In this document: in pieces, positions 16,488-24,702 of the stretch
How positions within the stretch are numbered: position 1 is the stretch's first letter
Layout of the letters: every line of letters begins with the position of its first letter
From: Lachnospiraceae bacterium
Lineage (GTDB): Bacteria > Bacillota > Clostridia > Lachnospirales > Lachnospiraceae
NCBI GenBank assembly: GCA_024403235.1
Contig: JAKSSF010000003.1
Coordinates: forward strand, 1 to 64,000
Direction of reading: 5' to 3'
Length of the DNA stretch: 64,000 nt
The notes under the pieces: generated by a model
Seen by the model: only the letters and a program-made list of their open reading frames with translations
The model's database searches: none
What the model was told of the DNA's origin: nothing
Program-made: the position numbers and the translations under genes

Positions 16488-18320
16488 TTAATTTTTCTTA
16501 AAACTTGCACGTTTTCTAAGGGTCGGATCCAAAATACGCTTACGGATTCGTAAGTTTTCAGGTGTTACCTCTAAAAGTTCATCCACATCAATGAATTCTA
16601 ACGCCTGCTCTAAGCTCAAAATCTTTGGTGGTGACAAGCGAAGGGCTTCATCAGCGGAAGAAGAACGAGTGTTGGTTAACTGTTTTTTCTTACAAACATT
16701 GATTTCAATATCTTCTGTTTTACCGGTCTGACCTACCACCATGCCGGCATACACCTTTTCTCCAGGTCCGATAAAAAGTGTACCTCTATCCTGGGCATTA
16801 AACAAACCATAAGTAATGGCTTCCCCTGCTTCAAAAGCAATCAAAGAACCCTGTTTACGATACTGTAAATCACCCTTGTATGGACCATAACCATCGAAAA
16901 TTGTATTTAAGATACCATTTCCCTTGGTATCTGTCATAAACTCTCCACGATAGCCAATCAGCCCACGAGAAGGAATCGCAAATTCCAATCTGGTGTAACC
17001 ACCTGCCATGGGACTCATGCCCTGCAATTCCCCTTTACGATTGCTCAGTTTCTGAATGACAGTTCCAGAAAACTCTTCCGGCACATCAATGTAGGCAAGC
17101 TCCATAGGCTCCTGCTTTTGGTTTCTTTCATTATATTTGTATAAAACCTCTGCTTTGGAAACCGCAAATTCAAAGCCTTCACGACGCATATTTTCAATCA
17201 ATACAGATAAATGTAATTCCCCACGACCGGAAACCTTGAAGCAGTCTGTATTTTCTGTTTCTTCCACCCGAAGGGATACATCTGTGTTTAATTCCCGATA
17301 TAATCTGTCACGCAAATGACGGCTGGTAACATATTTGCCTTCCTGCCCTGCCAAAGGAGAATCATTTACCATAAAGTTCATAGCAATGGTAGGCTCAGAA
17401 ATTTTCTGGAAAGGAATGGCAACGGGATTCTCCGGAGAACAAAGGGTATCCCCAATGTGAATATCTGTAATACCGGAAATCGCCACAATGGAACCAATAG
17501 AAGCTTCTTTCACTTCCACCTTATTTAATCCATCAAACTCATACAACTTGGAAATTTTAACCTTGGTTTGTTTGTCCGGCTCGTGGTGGTTCACCATGAC
17601 CACTTCCTGATTCACATGAATGGCTCCATTATCCACTTTACCTACACCGATACGACCAACATATTCGTTGTAATCAATGGTACTAATCAGCACCTGAGTG
17701 CCTGCTTCCGGGTCTCCTTCCGGTGCCGGAATGTAATCTAAGATGGTTTCGAAAAGAGGAACCATATTGGTGCCCTGTTGATCCATTTCTAAAGACGCAT
17801 AGCCACCCTTTGCAGAAGCAAATACAAAAGGACAATCCAATTGTTCTTCGTTGGCATCCAAATCCAAAAACAGTTCCAGTACTTCATCAATTACTTCCGA
17901 AGGTCTTGCTTCCGGACGGTCAATTTTATTGATACAAACGATAACCGGCAGTCCAAGCTCTAACGCCTTGGTCAAAACAAACTTTGTCTGTGGCATAGCC
18001 CCTTCAAAGGCATCCACAACCAAAATAACACCGTTTACCATCTTTAATACTCGTTCTACTTCCCCACCAAAATCTGCGTGGCCGGGAGTATCGATGATGT
18101 TTATCTTTGTATTTTTATAAAATACAGCGGTATTTTTGGAAAGAATAGTAATACCTCTTTCCCTTTCTATATCATTAGAATCCATGACACGTTCTGCCAC
18201 TTCCTGATTCTCACGAAATACACCGCTTTGCTTTAATAACTCATCTACCAGGGTTGTTTTGCCGTGATCAACATGGGCAATAATCGCCACGTTTCTAACA
18301 TCTTCTCTTTTCTGAATCAT
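16488..18320 (-). CDS. typA: Ribosome-associated translational GTPase TypA/BipA
   Basis: A 610-residue EF-G-like GTPase that helps 50S assembly and growth under cold or other stress. G1 is AHVDHGKTTL, G2 ERGITI, G3 DTPGHADF and G4 NKID. EF-G domain II, III and V regions follow, and the family-specific C-terminus is present (TRSSSADEALRLSPP). It has no domain IV, as expected for BipA. The ATG follows AAGGAG and a promoter lies about 100 bases upstream. Confidence 0.96.
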   Translation of the reverse strand: MIQKREDVRNVAIIAHVDHGKTTLVDELLKQSGVFRENQEVAERVMDSNDIERERGITILSKNTAVFYKNTKINIIDTPGHADFGGEVERVLKMVNGVILVVDAFEGAMPQTKFVLTKALELGLPVIVCINKIDRPEARPSEVIDEVLELFLDLDANEEQLDCPFVFASAKGGYASLEMDQQGTNMVPLFETILDYIPAPEGDPEAGTQVLISTIDYNEYVGRIGVGKVDNGAIHVNQEVVMVNHHEPDKQTKVKISKLYEFDGLNKVEVKEASIGSIVAISGITDIHIGDTLCSPENPVAIPFQKISEPTIAMNFMVNDSPLAGQEGKYVTSRHLRDRLYRELNTDVSLRVEETENTDCFKVSGRGELHLSVLIENMRREGFEFAVSKAEVLYKYNERNQKQEPMELAYIDVPEEFSGTVIQKLSNRKGELQGMSPMAGGYTRLEFAIPSRGLIGYRGEFMTDTKGNGILNTIFDGYGPYKGDLQYRKQGSLIAFEAGEAITYGLFNAQDRGTLFIGPGEKVYAGMVVGQTGKTEDIEINVCKKKQLTNTRSSSADEALRLSPPKILSLEQALEFIDVDELLEVTPENLRIRKRILDPTLRKRASFKKN

Positions 18321-18424
18321 GCTTTAACTCCTTTTTGTGGAATGGTCTCGCCATATTTTATAAAAAAAGACATACCCATTCCATATCCAACATAAAAATC
18401 CATTGCAATCTCTCAAACCTATTC

Positions 18425-18453
18425 AGTATAACACCCTTGAGAAAGGCTTGCAA
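18425..18453 (-). promoter_or_regulatory. Probable typA promoter
   Basis: On the minus strand TTGCAA (18448-18453) and TATACT (18425-18430) are 17 bp apart, giving a leader of about 100 bases before the typA start. Confidence 0.5.
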
Positions 18454-18506
18454 TCTGTAAAGTTGGTAAACTTTCAGATAATCGATCCAGGAAAATGCGA
18501 GGTGTA

Positions 18507-18815
18507 TTACTTTAAGTAGCGCTTCAGCTCATTATAAAAATTCTCTCTTGTTCCTGCCATAATTACGACAACAATCTCCACTTCATCGCTATCTTCTCTT
18601 TGAACATACTCAAGCGAATAGGCCAATTCATAATTAATGCGATTGTAGTAAATGTCATAACTTCTAATCCCCTTCAAGTCGCCTGTTTTTTCTTCGGCAA
18701 TCATAGGATTTTGTAATATCGCATCAATTGCATCCTTATATAGACTTTTTAGCTTTTTATCCTTCAGCTTTTTGAAGTATTTTGCAGCCGGAGGTAGAAT
18801 TCGTAGCTCTGCCAT
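18507..18815 (-). CDS. RelE/ParE family toxin
   Basis: A 102-residue type II toxin. The fold is recognised from the N-terminal helices (AAKYFKKLKDKKLKSLYKDA), the loop GDLKGIRSYDIYYNRINYEL and the C-terminal strand VVVIMAGTRENFYNELKRYL. RelE relatives cut mRNA in the ribosomal A site; ParE relatives poison gyrase. Arg and Tyr near the C-terminus (GTRENFY) match the RelE side better. It starts two bases after the antitoxin stop, with GGAGG inside the antitoxin end, so the two are translationally coupled. Confidence 0.8.
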   Translation of the reverse strand: MAELRILPPAAKYFKKLKDKKLKSLYKDAIDAILQNPMIAEEKTGDLKGIRSYDIYYNRINYELAYSLEYVQREDSDEVEIVVVIMAGTRENFYNELKRYLK

Positions 18816-18817
18816 TC

Positions 18818-19177
18818 TTAATCCTCCGAACCAAAAATATCATCGTAAGTCGAATATTCACCTCGTCCGTTAGCAACTTCTTTTGCCTGCTCTAACAGTT
18901 CTTCAACTGCAGGTCTTACTTTCGATTGTCTCAATTTAAATTCCGCCAGAAGTTCATCCCCAGCGTATCCTTCCGCAAGAAGATCCGCCAGAATCTGTTC
19001 GGCAAATTCACCGCCTGACACATGCGTAGCAGGCTGAATAATTAGCATACCTTCTCCCATAGTGCAAATTGCTTCTCTTTCAAATCCTAATTCACTAAAA
19101 AATCTCTGTGGTATCGTAAACTGCCTTTTGGATGTTATCGTAACTCTCTTCTGTTCCGGCATTGCAATTACTGACAT
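18818..19177 (-). CDS. AbrB/MazE/SpoVT-type antitoxin
   Basis: A 119-residue partner of the RelE-like toxin. The start is the ATG after GGAGGTGG (MSVIAMPEQKR); the longer frame has 16 extra residues and no good site. Residues about 6-50 form a swapped-hairpin AbrB domain (VTITSKRQFTIPQRFFSELG). The C-terminal half is acidic and helical, fitting toxin neutralisation. Such antitoxins normally repress their own promoter. Pairing of an AbrB domain with RelE, rather than RelB or PHD, is a mixed arrangement seen in Clostridia. Confidence 0.8.
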   Translation of the reverse strand: MSVIAMPEQKRVTITSKRQFTIPQRFFSELGFEREAICTMGEGMLIIQPATHVSGGEFAEQILADLLAEGYAGDELLAEFKLRQSKVRPAVEELLEQAKEVANGRGEYSTYDDIFGSED

Positions 19178-19292
19178 AATGACCACCTCCACAATAACAA
19201 GTTTTCCTTGTTTCCTTGCCACCATTTTAAAGGATTTACATTAAATAATCAAGTTATTTCGTAGTCACTTTTTCGACACTTTTTAGAAATGT

Positions 19293-19328
19293 AAAAAGGT
19301 GCCACGACTCACTCCGTGACACCTTTTT
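19293..19328 (-). terminator. Terminator after the membrane PPIase gene
   Basis: AAAAAGGTGCCACG (19293-19306) pairs with 19315-19328 with one mismatch. It lies just beyond the stop of the 19354 gene and separates it from the toxin-antitoxin pair. Confidence 0.7.
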
Positions 19329-19353
19329 TTATTTTATGAAATTCTAATATTTT

Positions 19354-20535
19354 TTATTCTACCGTAGCGATACCGGTTAAGTATTCTACTACTGCGTCCT
19401 GCATAGCTAACTGCTTAATATAGTTGTCTCCATATGTTGCTGCAGTCTCTTCACCTACTTCTGTCTTTTTCGCTTCAAAAGCTTCCTCAGAAATGGTTAA
19501 GCCTGCATCTTCAAAGATAGCCTGGTAGGTCATGTTCAATGCAGCTCTCTTTTCTGCTTCTTCTTTCAAATATACTTCGTATTCTTTTTCATTTTTACCG
19601 GTATACTCTTCGAAAGAATTGTAAGCATTCTGTCCCATATATGCCTGATAGAAAGCATTGTAGCTATTGAAGTAGTTTTCTTCTTCATAACGGATAATGG
19701 ATTTTAAGCCTTTTACATATGCTTTAGGTGCAGTACCATTTGCCTGTTCACTGACATAATTTTGTACTGCAGATTTTAAGTTGGTTGCATAGTGGCTTTC
19801 TTTCAAATAAGTACGATAGCCTTCTACAGTTGTAGCATAGCTGGATAAGTTTTCTGCTACAAAGGCATCATCAAAAGTACCTAATTCGTAGATTCCGTTT
19901 ACCACAACTTCAAATTCTGCTGCTTTCCCTTTTAATTCTTCTGCCTGATAATCTTCAGGGAAAGTCACCTTAACTAACACTTCATCTCCGGGATGTGTAC
20001 CTACTAACTGTTCTTCAAAGGTATCAATGTAAGAACCACTTCCTAAAGTAAGGTCTGTACCATTACCCTGGGTATCTCCACCTTCAAAGGGTTCTCCGTC
20101 CACTTTTCCTACATAATCAATATTTAAGGTATCTCCATCTGCAGCTGTTAAAGAAGCATCCTCATTCAATACCTTGTGGCTTTCCAACTGATTTTGAATA
20201 TCTGCTTCCACTGATTCATCACTATATTCAATATCGCTCATAGGGAAAGTTACATTTTTATAATCCGGTAAAGATACTGCTGATTTTACATCTACATTCT
20301 TTACAGCACCTGCTTCTGTTACCATATCACTATAGTTAGAATTTGGTTTTGTGATAGAAGCCTTTGCATAAATGGAAGTGCCAATGCCTACCGCAAATAC
20401 AGCAATTACCGCAAGAATTACTACCCAAGTAATTAACTTACCGCGTTTCTCGGCTTTTTTTGCCTGCTCTAAATCCTGGCGACGTTTCTCACGTTTTGCC
20501 TTACTGTTACTGATTTGTCCTGAACCTGTACTCAT
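19354..20535 (-). CDS. Membrane-anchored trigger-factor-like FKBP peptidyl-prolyl isomerase
   Basis: A 393-residue protein, taking the ATG of MSTGSGQIS, which has GAGG at nine bases; an ATG three codons earlier directly abuts that site. A charged cytoplasmic N-terminus (about 35 residues) and one transmembrane segment (about 36-58) anchor it. The outer part holds an FKBP-type domain (GDTLNIDYVGKVDGEPFEGG; LVGTHPGDEVLVKVTFPEDY) that is closest to the PPIase domain of trigger factor, followed by a long helical region like the trigger-factor C-domain. The ribosome-binding N-domain is absent. A foldase for exported proteins, comparable in role to PrsA, is inferred. Confidence 0.82.
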   Translation of the reverse strand: MSTGSGQISNSKAKREKRRQDLEQAKKAEKRGKLITWVVILAVIAVFAVGIGTSIYAKASITKPNSNYSDMVTEAGAVKNVDVKSAVSLPDYKNVTFPMSDIEYSDESVEADIQNQLESHKVLNEDASLTAADGDTLNIDYVGKVDGEPFEGGDTQGNGTDLTLGSGSYIDTFEEQLVGTHPGDEVLVKVTFPEDYQAEELKGKAAEFEVVVNGIYELGTFDDAFVAENLSSYATTVEGYRTYLKESHYATNLKSAVQNYVSEQANGTAPKAYVKGLKSIIRYEEENYFNSYNAFYQAYMGQNAYNSFEEYTGKNEKEYEVYLKEEAEKRAALNMTYQAIFEDAGLTISEEAFEAKKTEVGEETAATYGDNYIKQLAMQDAVVEYLTGIATVE

Positions 20536-20658
20536 TTTTTTCATCCTCTTCTTTCTTTGTTGGAATATTCCTATTCCGTTCTAGTATTTCAATTGTCTAA
20601 CCCTCATATTTTCTATAACAGCCTATAGAAAAGCCGAAAGATATTTTATCATCTTTTT

Positions 20659-22062
20659 CTATTTTCGTAAACCTTTGGGATAGTGATTTTTCATGGTTCC
20701 ACCAGTACATTTTCCCCAACCGATACTATATCCCTCTACGCAAATCAGGTACCATCCGTTTTCTCCTGTATAAGAAAAAGTCTGACCTTGTAAATAGTTT
20801 TTGATTTCCGTACTATCCGCCGGAAAACTACAACTATGAACCACATCCTTGGGGGATAATGCAAGAGCCAGTGCATGACTTGGTTCCAAACGATTCTTCT
20901 TTAAGGTGCCTAGATGTAATCCGGGACGAAGTACCTTTAATCCCCGAATATCTATGGCAGGATCCGGAGTACAGTAAAGCTGTTCTCCAAAAACAAGCAT
21001 TCTCTCGGGGATGTCTATGGTTAATGCCTCTTTTTGAAACTGCTGCCATTCCCCTATTGGCTGCCTACTATCTCCATTTTGCTTTCTTTTGTCTTTATTT
21101 TTCTTGCTCTTTTCTTCTCCTGCATTTTTGTTGGTGTTTAAATCTCTTTTTTGCAATACCGCCAGAAAATGGCCTTCTCCATCTACTTTATGGGGCCATA
21201 AACGTATAGTTTTTACTATATCTTTATTAGGATTTTGTAAAAACTCCACTCTTCCCCCTTCCATACCGGCTATTTTTTCCGTGTCCACCAACTCCATTTC
21301 CGGGAAAGTATCTAATAGCCATTGTATGGTTTCTTCATTTTCCGCCGGCGCAAAGGTACAGGTAGAATAGACTAGTCTTCCACCGGGCAACAGCATGTGA
21401 ACGGCACACTCCAGAATTTCCCGCTGTCTGCCGGCACACATTTCTACTACATCCGGACTCCATTCTACTTCCGCCTCTTCATTTTTTCGAAACATACCTT
21501 CTCCGGAGCAAGGTGCATCTACCAAAATACGATGAAAATATTCCGGAAACGCTTTTTCCAGTTTTTGCGGTGTTTCATTACATACATACCCATTTCTTAT
21601 GCCAAATCGTTCTATGTTTTCTGACAATATTTTAGCTCTGGCAGGATGAATCTCATTGCAAACCAGTACTCCCTGACCATCCATACGGGCACCGATCTGG
21701 GTAGTTTTTCCGCCCGGTGCAGCACACAAATCCAAAATCCGTTCTCCCGGTTGTGGATCCAAATAAGCCACCGGCGCCATAGCACTGGGTTCCTGAATAT
21801 AATACACACCAGCCTGATGAAAGGGATGTTTTCCCGGGCCGTCCAGCTCTTCCTTCAAAGTAGCATCATAGTATCTTCCCATAGGCTCCCAAGGAACAGA
21901 ACGAAGCTTCCAATCTACTTGCGCCTCAAAAGCTTCTTCAGAAGTTTTCAACGGGTTGATACGAAGTGCCTTTTGCAAGGGTTTTTCGTAGCTTTGAAGA
22001 AATGCTTCATATTCAGTTTGTAGTAATTTTTGCATTCTATCCTGAAATGCTTGTGGTAACAT
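20659..22062 (-). CDS. rsmF: RsmF/YebU-type rRNA cytosine-C5 methyltransferase
   Basis: A 467-residue SAM-dependent enzyme of the NOL1/NOP2/Sun family. The SAM loop is DLCAAPGGKTTQI near residue 110, the first catalytic cysteine is in DAPCSGEGMF and the nucleophile cysteine in YSTCTFAPAENEE. A Lys-rich linker (about 320-345) leads to RsmF-type C-terminal RNA-binding domains ending in a PUA-like segment. Family members methylate 16S rRNA C1407 or nearby cytosines. It is the third gene of the HD-GYP, TetM/Rae1-like, rsmF operon, starting 15 bases after the second gene. Confidence 0.9.
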   Translation of the reverse strand: MLPQAFQDRMQKLLQTEYEAFLQSYEKPLQKALRINPLKTSEEAFEAQVDWKLRSVPWEPMGRYYDATLKEELDGPGKHPFHQAGVYYIQEPSAMAPVAYLDPQPGERILDLCAAPGGKTTQIGARMDGQGVLVCNEIHPARAKILSENIERFGIRNGYVCNETPQKLEKAFPEYFHRILVDAPCSGEGMFRKNEEAEVEWSPDVVEMCAGRQREILECAVHMLLPGGRLVYSTCTFAPAENEETIQWLLDTFPEMELVDTEKIAGMEGGRVEFLQNPNKDIVKTIRLWPHKVDGEGHFLAVLQKRDLNTNKNAGEEKSKKNKDKRKQNGDSRQPIGEWQQFQKEALTIDIPERMLVFGEQLYCTPDPAIDIRGLKVLRPGLHLGTLKKNRLEPSHALALALSPKDVVHSCSFPADSTEIKNYLQGQTFSYTGENGWYLICVEGYSIGWGKCTGGTMKNHYPKGLRK

Positions 22063-22077
22063 ACTACTTCTCTCTTT

Positions 22078-24690
22078 CTACACCGTCTCTACTCCATACT
22101 GTTCTCGTAAAACATGAGAGCGTCGTTCTATATCTGCTTTTAAATCCTGAGCCGAGAGCAATCTACAGCCCTCTCCACGAATAATAATCTGTTCTAAGCC
22201 ATCGGAAGTAGCCACTGTGATTTGATACTGATGACTATGGGTATGGGCAAATTTTTCAATATACTGATCTGCAGTTTCCGCCTCTTTGGTGAATACCACC
22301 TGAATATTTTGATAAGAAAACGCTTCCACTTTATGATTCTTTACCCGGTAAGCATCAAACACCAAAATCAGTTGTTCTCCCAGTACTGCCTGATAATTAC
22401 TGAGAATATCCTGCAGCCTTCCTCTTGCTCCGTCAAGATTGCTTTCTGCCAGGGACTTTAATTCCGGCCAGGCAAAAATAATGTTATATCCGTCTACCAA
22501 TAAATAGGGTTCTTTTCTTTGCACTACTTTGGGTTGATAGGTAGTTTCCACCGCTTGGATATGCTGTGTCCTTTTTGGTCTGTTGGCTCTGGATTTGGAA
22601 ATTCCTTTATGGGCTCTTGGACCTTGGTTTCGATTGGCATAAAAAGTCCTTTGTATAATTTCTTCCAATTCTTCCTGTCCTAAAGAATAGTCTCTGGCAG
22701 GTTTTCTGTCCGGTACTTTTACATAGACAGGTTCTGTCTGCTTCTTTTCTACAGACACATGGGCCATGGAATCCACTTGGTCCCATTCTACATAATAGCC
22801 TGCCCCATGGACACAAAATACACTGCCCGTAGGATTTCTTCGATCCAATTCCGGAATATATCCCTTTAGCTCTATTACTTCCTCCGGATTATGACAAGGT
22901 CCATAGCCGGACAAAATGGTGCTCAAATGGCCTAATCCTTTGGTATAAATGGTCACCTCTTTTTGATATTCCCACATAGTAGACATGGGACATACCCCAC
23001 GCAAAACACTGGTCTCTCCCGTTCCCTCCGGTGGCCCGAATTTTCCATACATTTGCTCCAAATCGGTCATGGCTCGTCCAACGGTCTGGGTAGGAATTTC
23101 TAAAACAAATTCAAAATAAGGCTCTAACAAACGGCTCTGTGCTTTCATCAGTCCCTGTCGTACGGCACGGTAGGTAGCCTGTCTAAAATCTCCACCTTCC
23201 GTGTGTTTGAGATGGGCTTTCCCTGCTACCAAGGAGATTTTCATGTCTGTAATTTCAGAGCCCGTCAATACTCCCTTATGATTCTTTTCTTCCAAATGGG
23301 TCAAAATCAGTCGCTGCCAGTTTTTGGCCAATATATCTTCACTACAATGACTTTCAAACACTAATCCGCTGCCAGGCTCCAAGGGTTCTAACAGCAAATG
23401 TACCTCTGCATAATGGCGCAGGGGTTCAAAATGTCCGGTGCCATACACCGGTGCGGCAATGGTTTCCTTGTATACAATATGTCCGGAAGTAAACTCCACT
23501 TCTAATTGGAACCGTTTGGCGATTTCTTGTTTCAAAATTTCCAACTGCACCTGGCCCATGACTTTTACATGGATGGCGCCGCTTTCTTCCTCATATTCCA
23601 ACTGTAGTCCCGGATCCTCTTCTGCCAAAAGAGACAGCTGTTGGTAGGCAATGGATGCATTGACACCTTTTGGCAATTCTATAGCATAGTATAAAACCGG
23701 CTCCAAGATAGGCAGTACAGTTTCCTGCTCTATGCCCAATCCCTGTCCCGGTAAGGTTTTAGTCAAGCCTGTTAAAACACAAATATCTCCCGCATAGGCC
23801 GTGGTAGTTGTGGTAAAACTGGTGCCGGTAAGGAAACGAATCTGATCTACCTTTTCTTCCCAGGAAATCTCTCTCGTTTGACCCTGTAAAAGGGTTTTAG
23901 CATCCAGCTTTCCACCGGTGATTTTCACATAGGTGATGCGATTGTTCTGTGGGTCCCGTCCCACTTTGAATACTCTTGCGCCAAATTCTGTGGGGTATTC
24001 CAATGGTCGTACTCGCTGTCCCAATTCCTGCAAGAAATGTTCCACACCATCCCCTTTCAGGGCAGAGCCAAAATACACCGGGAAAAGATTTCGTTCTTCG
24101 ATGAGTTCCAAAATGCTTTCATCGGAAACAAATTGGCCTTCCAAAAAAGCTTCCAACAAGTCTTCTTTTTGTAATGCAATTTCTTCCTGCCAGGTTTCAT
24201 ATTGTCGACTTTCTGAAAAATCTACACAACTACCGGACAGTTTTTCCTGCAAAGAAAACAGCAGGGCCTTGATATCCGTTCCCGGCATATCCATCTTATT
24301 TACAAAGATAAAGGTAGGAATGCGATACTGCCTGAGCAGACTCCACAGTGTCATATCATGGCCCTGAATCCCGTCCGGCCCACTGATCACCAGGATTGCC
24401 ACATCCAGTACCTGGAGCACAGGCTCGAGTGCCGTAGAAAAAGCGGCATGTCCCGGAGTATCCAATAAGGTAAAGGGCTGACCCTCTAAAGTAAACATCG
24501 CCTGCTTGGAAAAAACGGTAATCCCTCGTTCTCTCTCCACCTGATAATAATCTAAATAAGTATCCTTGTGATCCACTCTGCCAAGGGTTCGAATCACACC
24601 ACTATATTGCATAATTTGTTCTGCCAGAGTAGTTTTCCCGGCATCCACATGGGCAAGTATCCCTATGGTAATTCTGGTTTTCTTTTCCAT
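22078..24690 (-). CDS. TetM-like ribosomal GTPase fused to a C-terminal Rae1/YacP NYN nuclease domain
   Basis: An 870-residue two-part protein. Residues about 1-650 are an EF-G/TetM-like GTPase: G1 LAHVDAGKTTL, G2 ERGITVF, G3 DTPGHAAF, G4 NKMD, then EF-G domains II-V. After a basic linker (about 660-710), residues about 715-870 form a YacP/Rae1-type NYN (PIN-like) domain: LLVDGYNIIFAWPEL, VFDAYRV, VVFTKEAETADQYIEK and VATSD, with the expected acidic residues. TetM binds the ribosomal A site; Bacillus Rae1 (YacP) cuts mRNA in the A site. The combination suggests a ribosome-directed mRNA nuclease or rescue factor. It is often annotated tetracycline resistance; that activity is unproven here. 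Confidence 0.9.
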   Translation of the reverse strand: MEKKTRITIGILAHVDAGKTTLAEQIMQYSGVIRTLGRVDHKDTYLDYYQVERERGITVFSKQAMFTLEGQPFTLLDTPGHAAFSTALEPVLQVLDVAILVISGPDGIQGHDMTLWSLLRQYRIPTFIFVNKMDMPGTDIKALLFSLQEKLSGSCVDFSESRQYETWQEEIALQKEDLLEAFLEGQFVSDESILELIEERNLFPVYFGSALKGDGVEHFLQELGQRVRPLEYPTEFGARVFKVGRDPQNNRITYVKITGGKLDAKTLLQGQTREISWEEKVDQIRFLTGTSFTTTTTAYAGDICVLTGLTKTLPGQGLGIEQETVLPILEPVLYYAIELPKGVNASIAYQQLSLLAEEDPGLQLEYEEESGAIHVKVMGQVQLEILKQEIAKRFQLEVEFTSGHIVYKETIAAPVYGTGHFEPLRHYAEVHLLLEPLEPGSGLVFESHCSEDILAKNWQRLILTHLEEKNHKGVLTGSEITDMKISLVAGKAHLKHTEGGDFRQATYRAVRQGLMKAQSRLLEPYFEFVLEIPTQTVGRAMTDLEQMYGKFGPPEGTGETSVLRGVCPMSTMWEYQKEVTIYTKGLGHLSTILSGYGPCHNPEEVIELKGYIPELDRRNPTGSVFCVHGAGYYVEWDQVDSMAHVSVEKKQTEPVYVKVPDRKPARDYSLGQEELEEIIQRTFYANRNQGPRAHKGISKSRANRPKRTQHIQAVETTYQPKVVQRKEPYLLVDGYNIIFAWPELKSLAESNLDGARGRLQDILSNYQAVLGEQLILVFDAYRVKNHKVEAFSYQNIQVVFTKEAETADQYIEKFAHTHSHQYQITVATSDGLEQIIIRGEGCRLLSAQDLKADIERRSHVLREQYGVETV

Positions 24691-24702
24691 TTTATTTCCT
24701 AC

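Noticed and set aside
24578..24600. GGGTTCGAATC, resembling the T-arm of a tRNA
   Set aside because: It lies inside the well-supported TetM-like gene, codes for the region after the G1 motif, and no acceptor or anticodon stem can be drawn around it.
22078..24690. Annotation as a tetracycline-resistance determinant
   Set aside because: The GTPase part is only TetM-like, the protein carries an extra nuclease domain, and the setting is a housekeeping-type operon without mobile-element signs.
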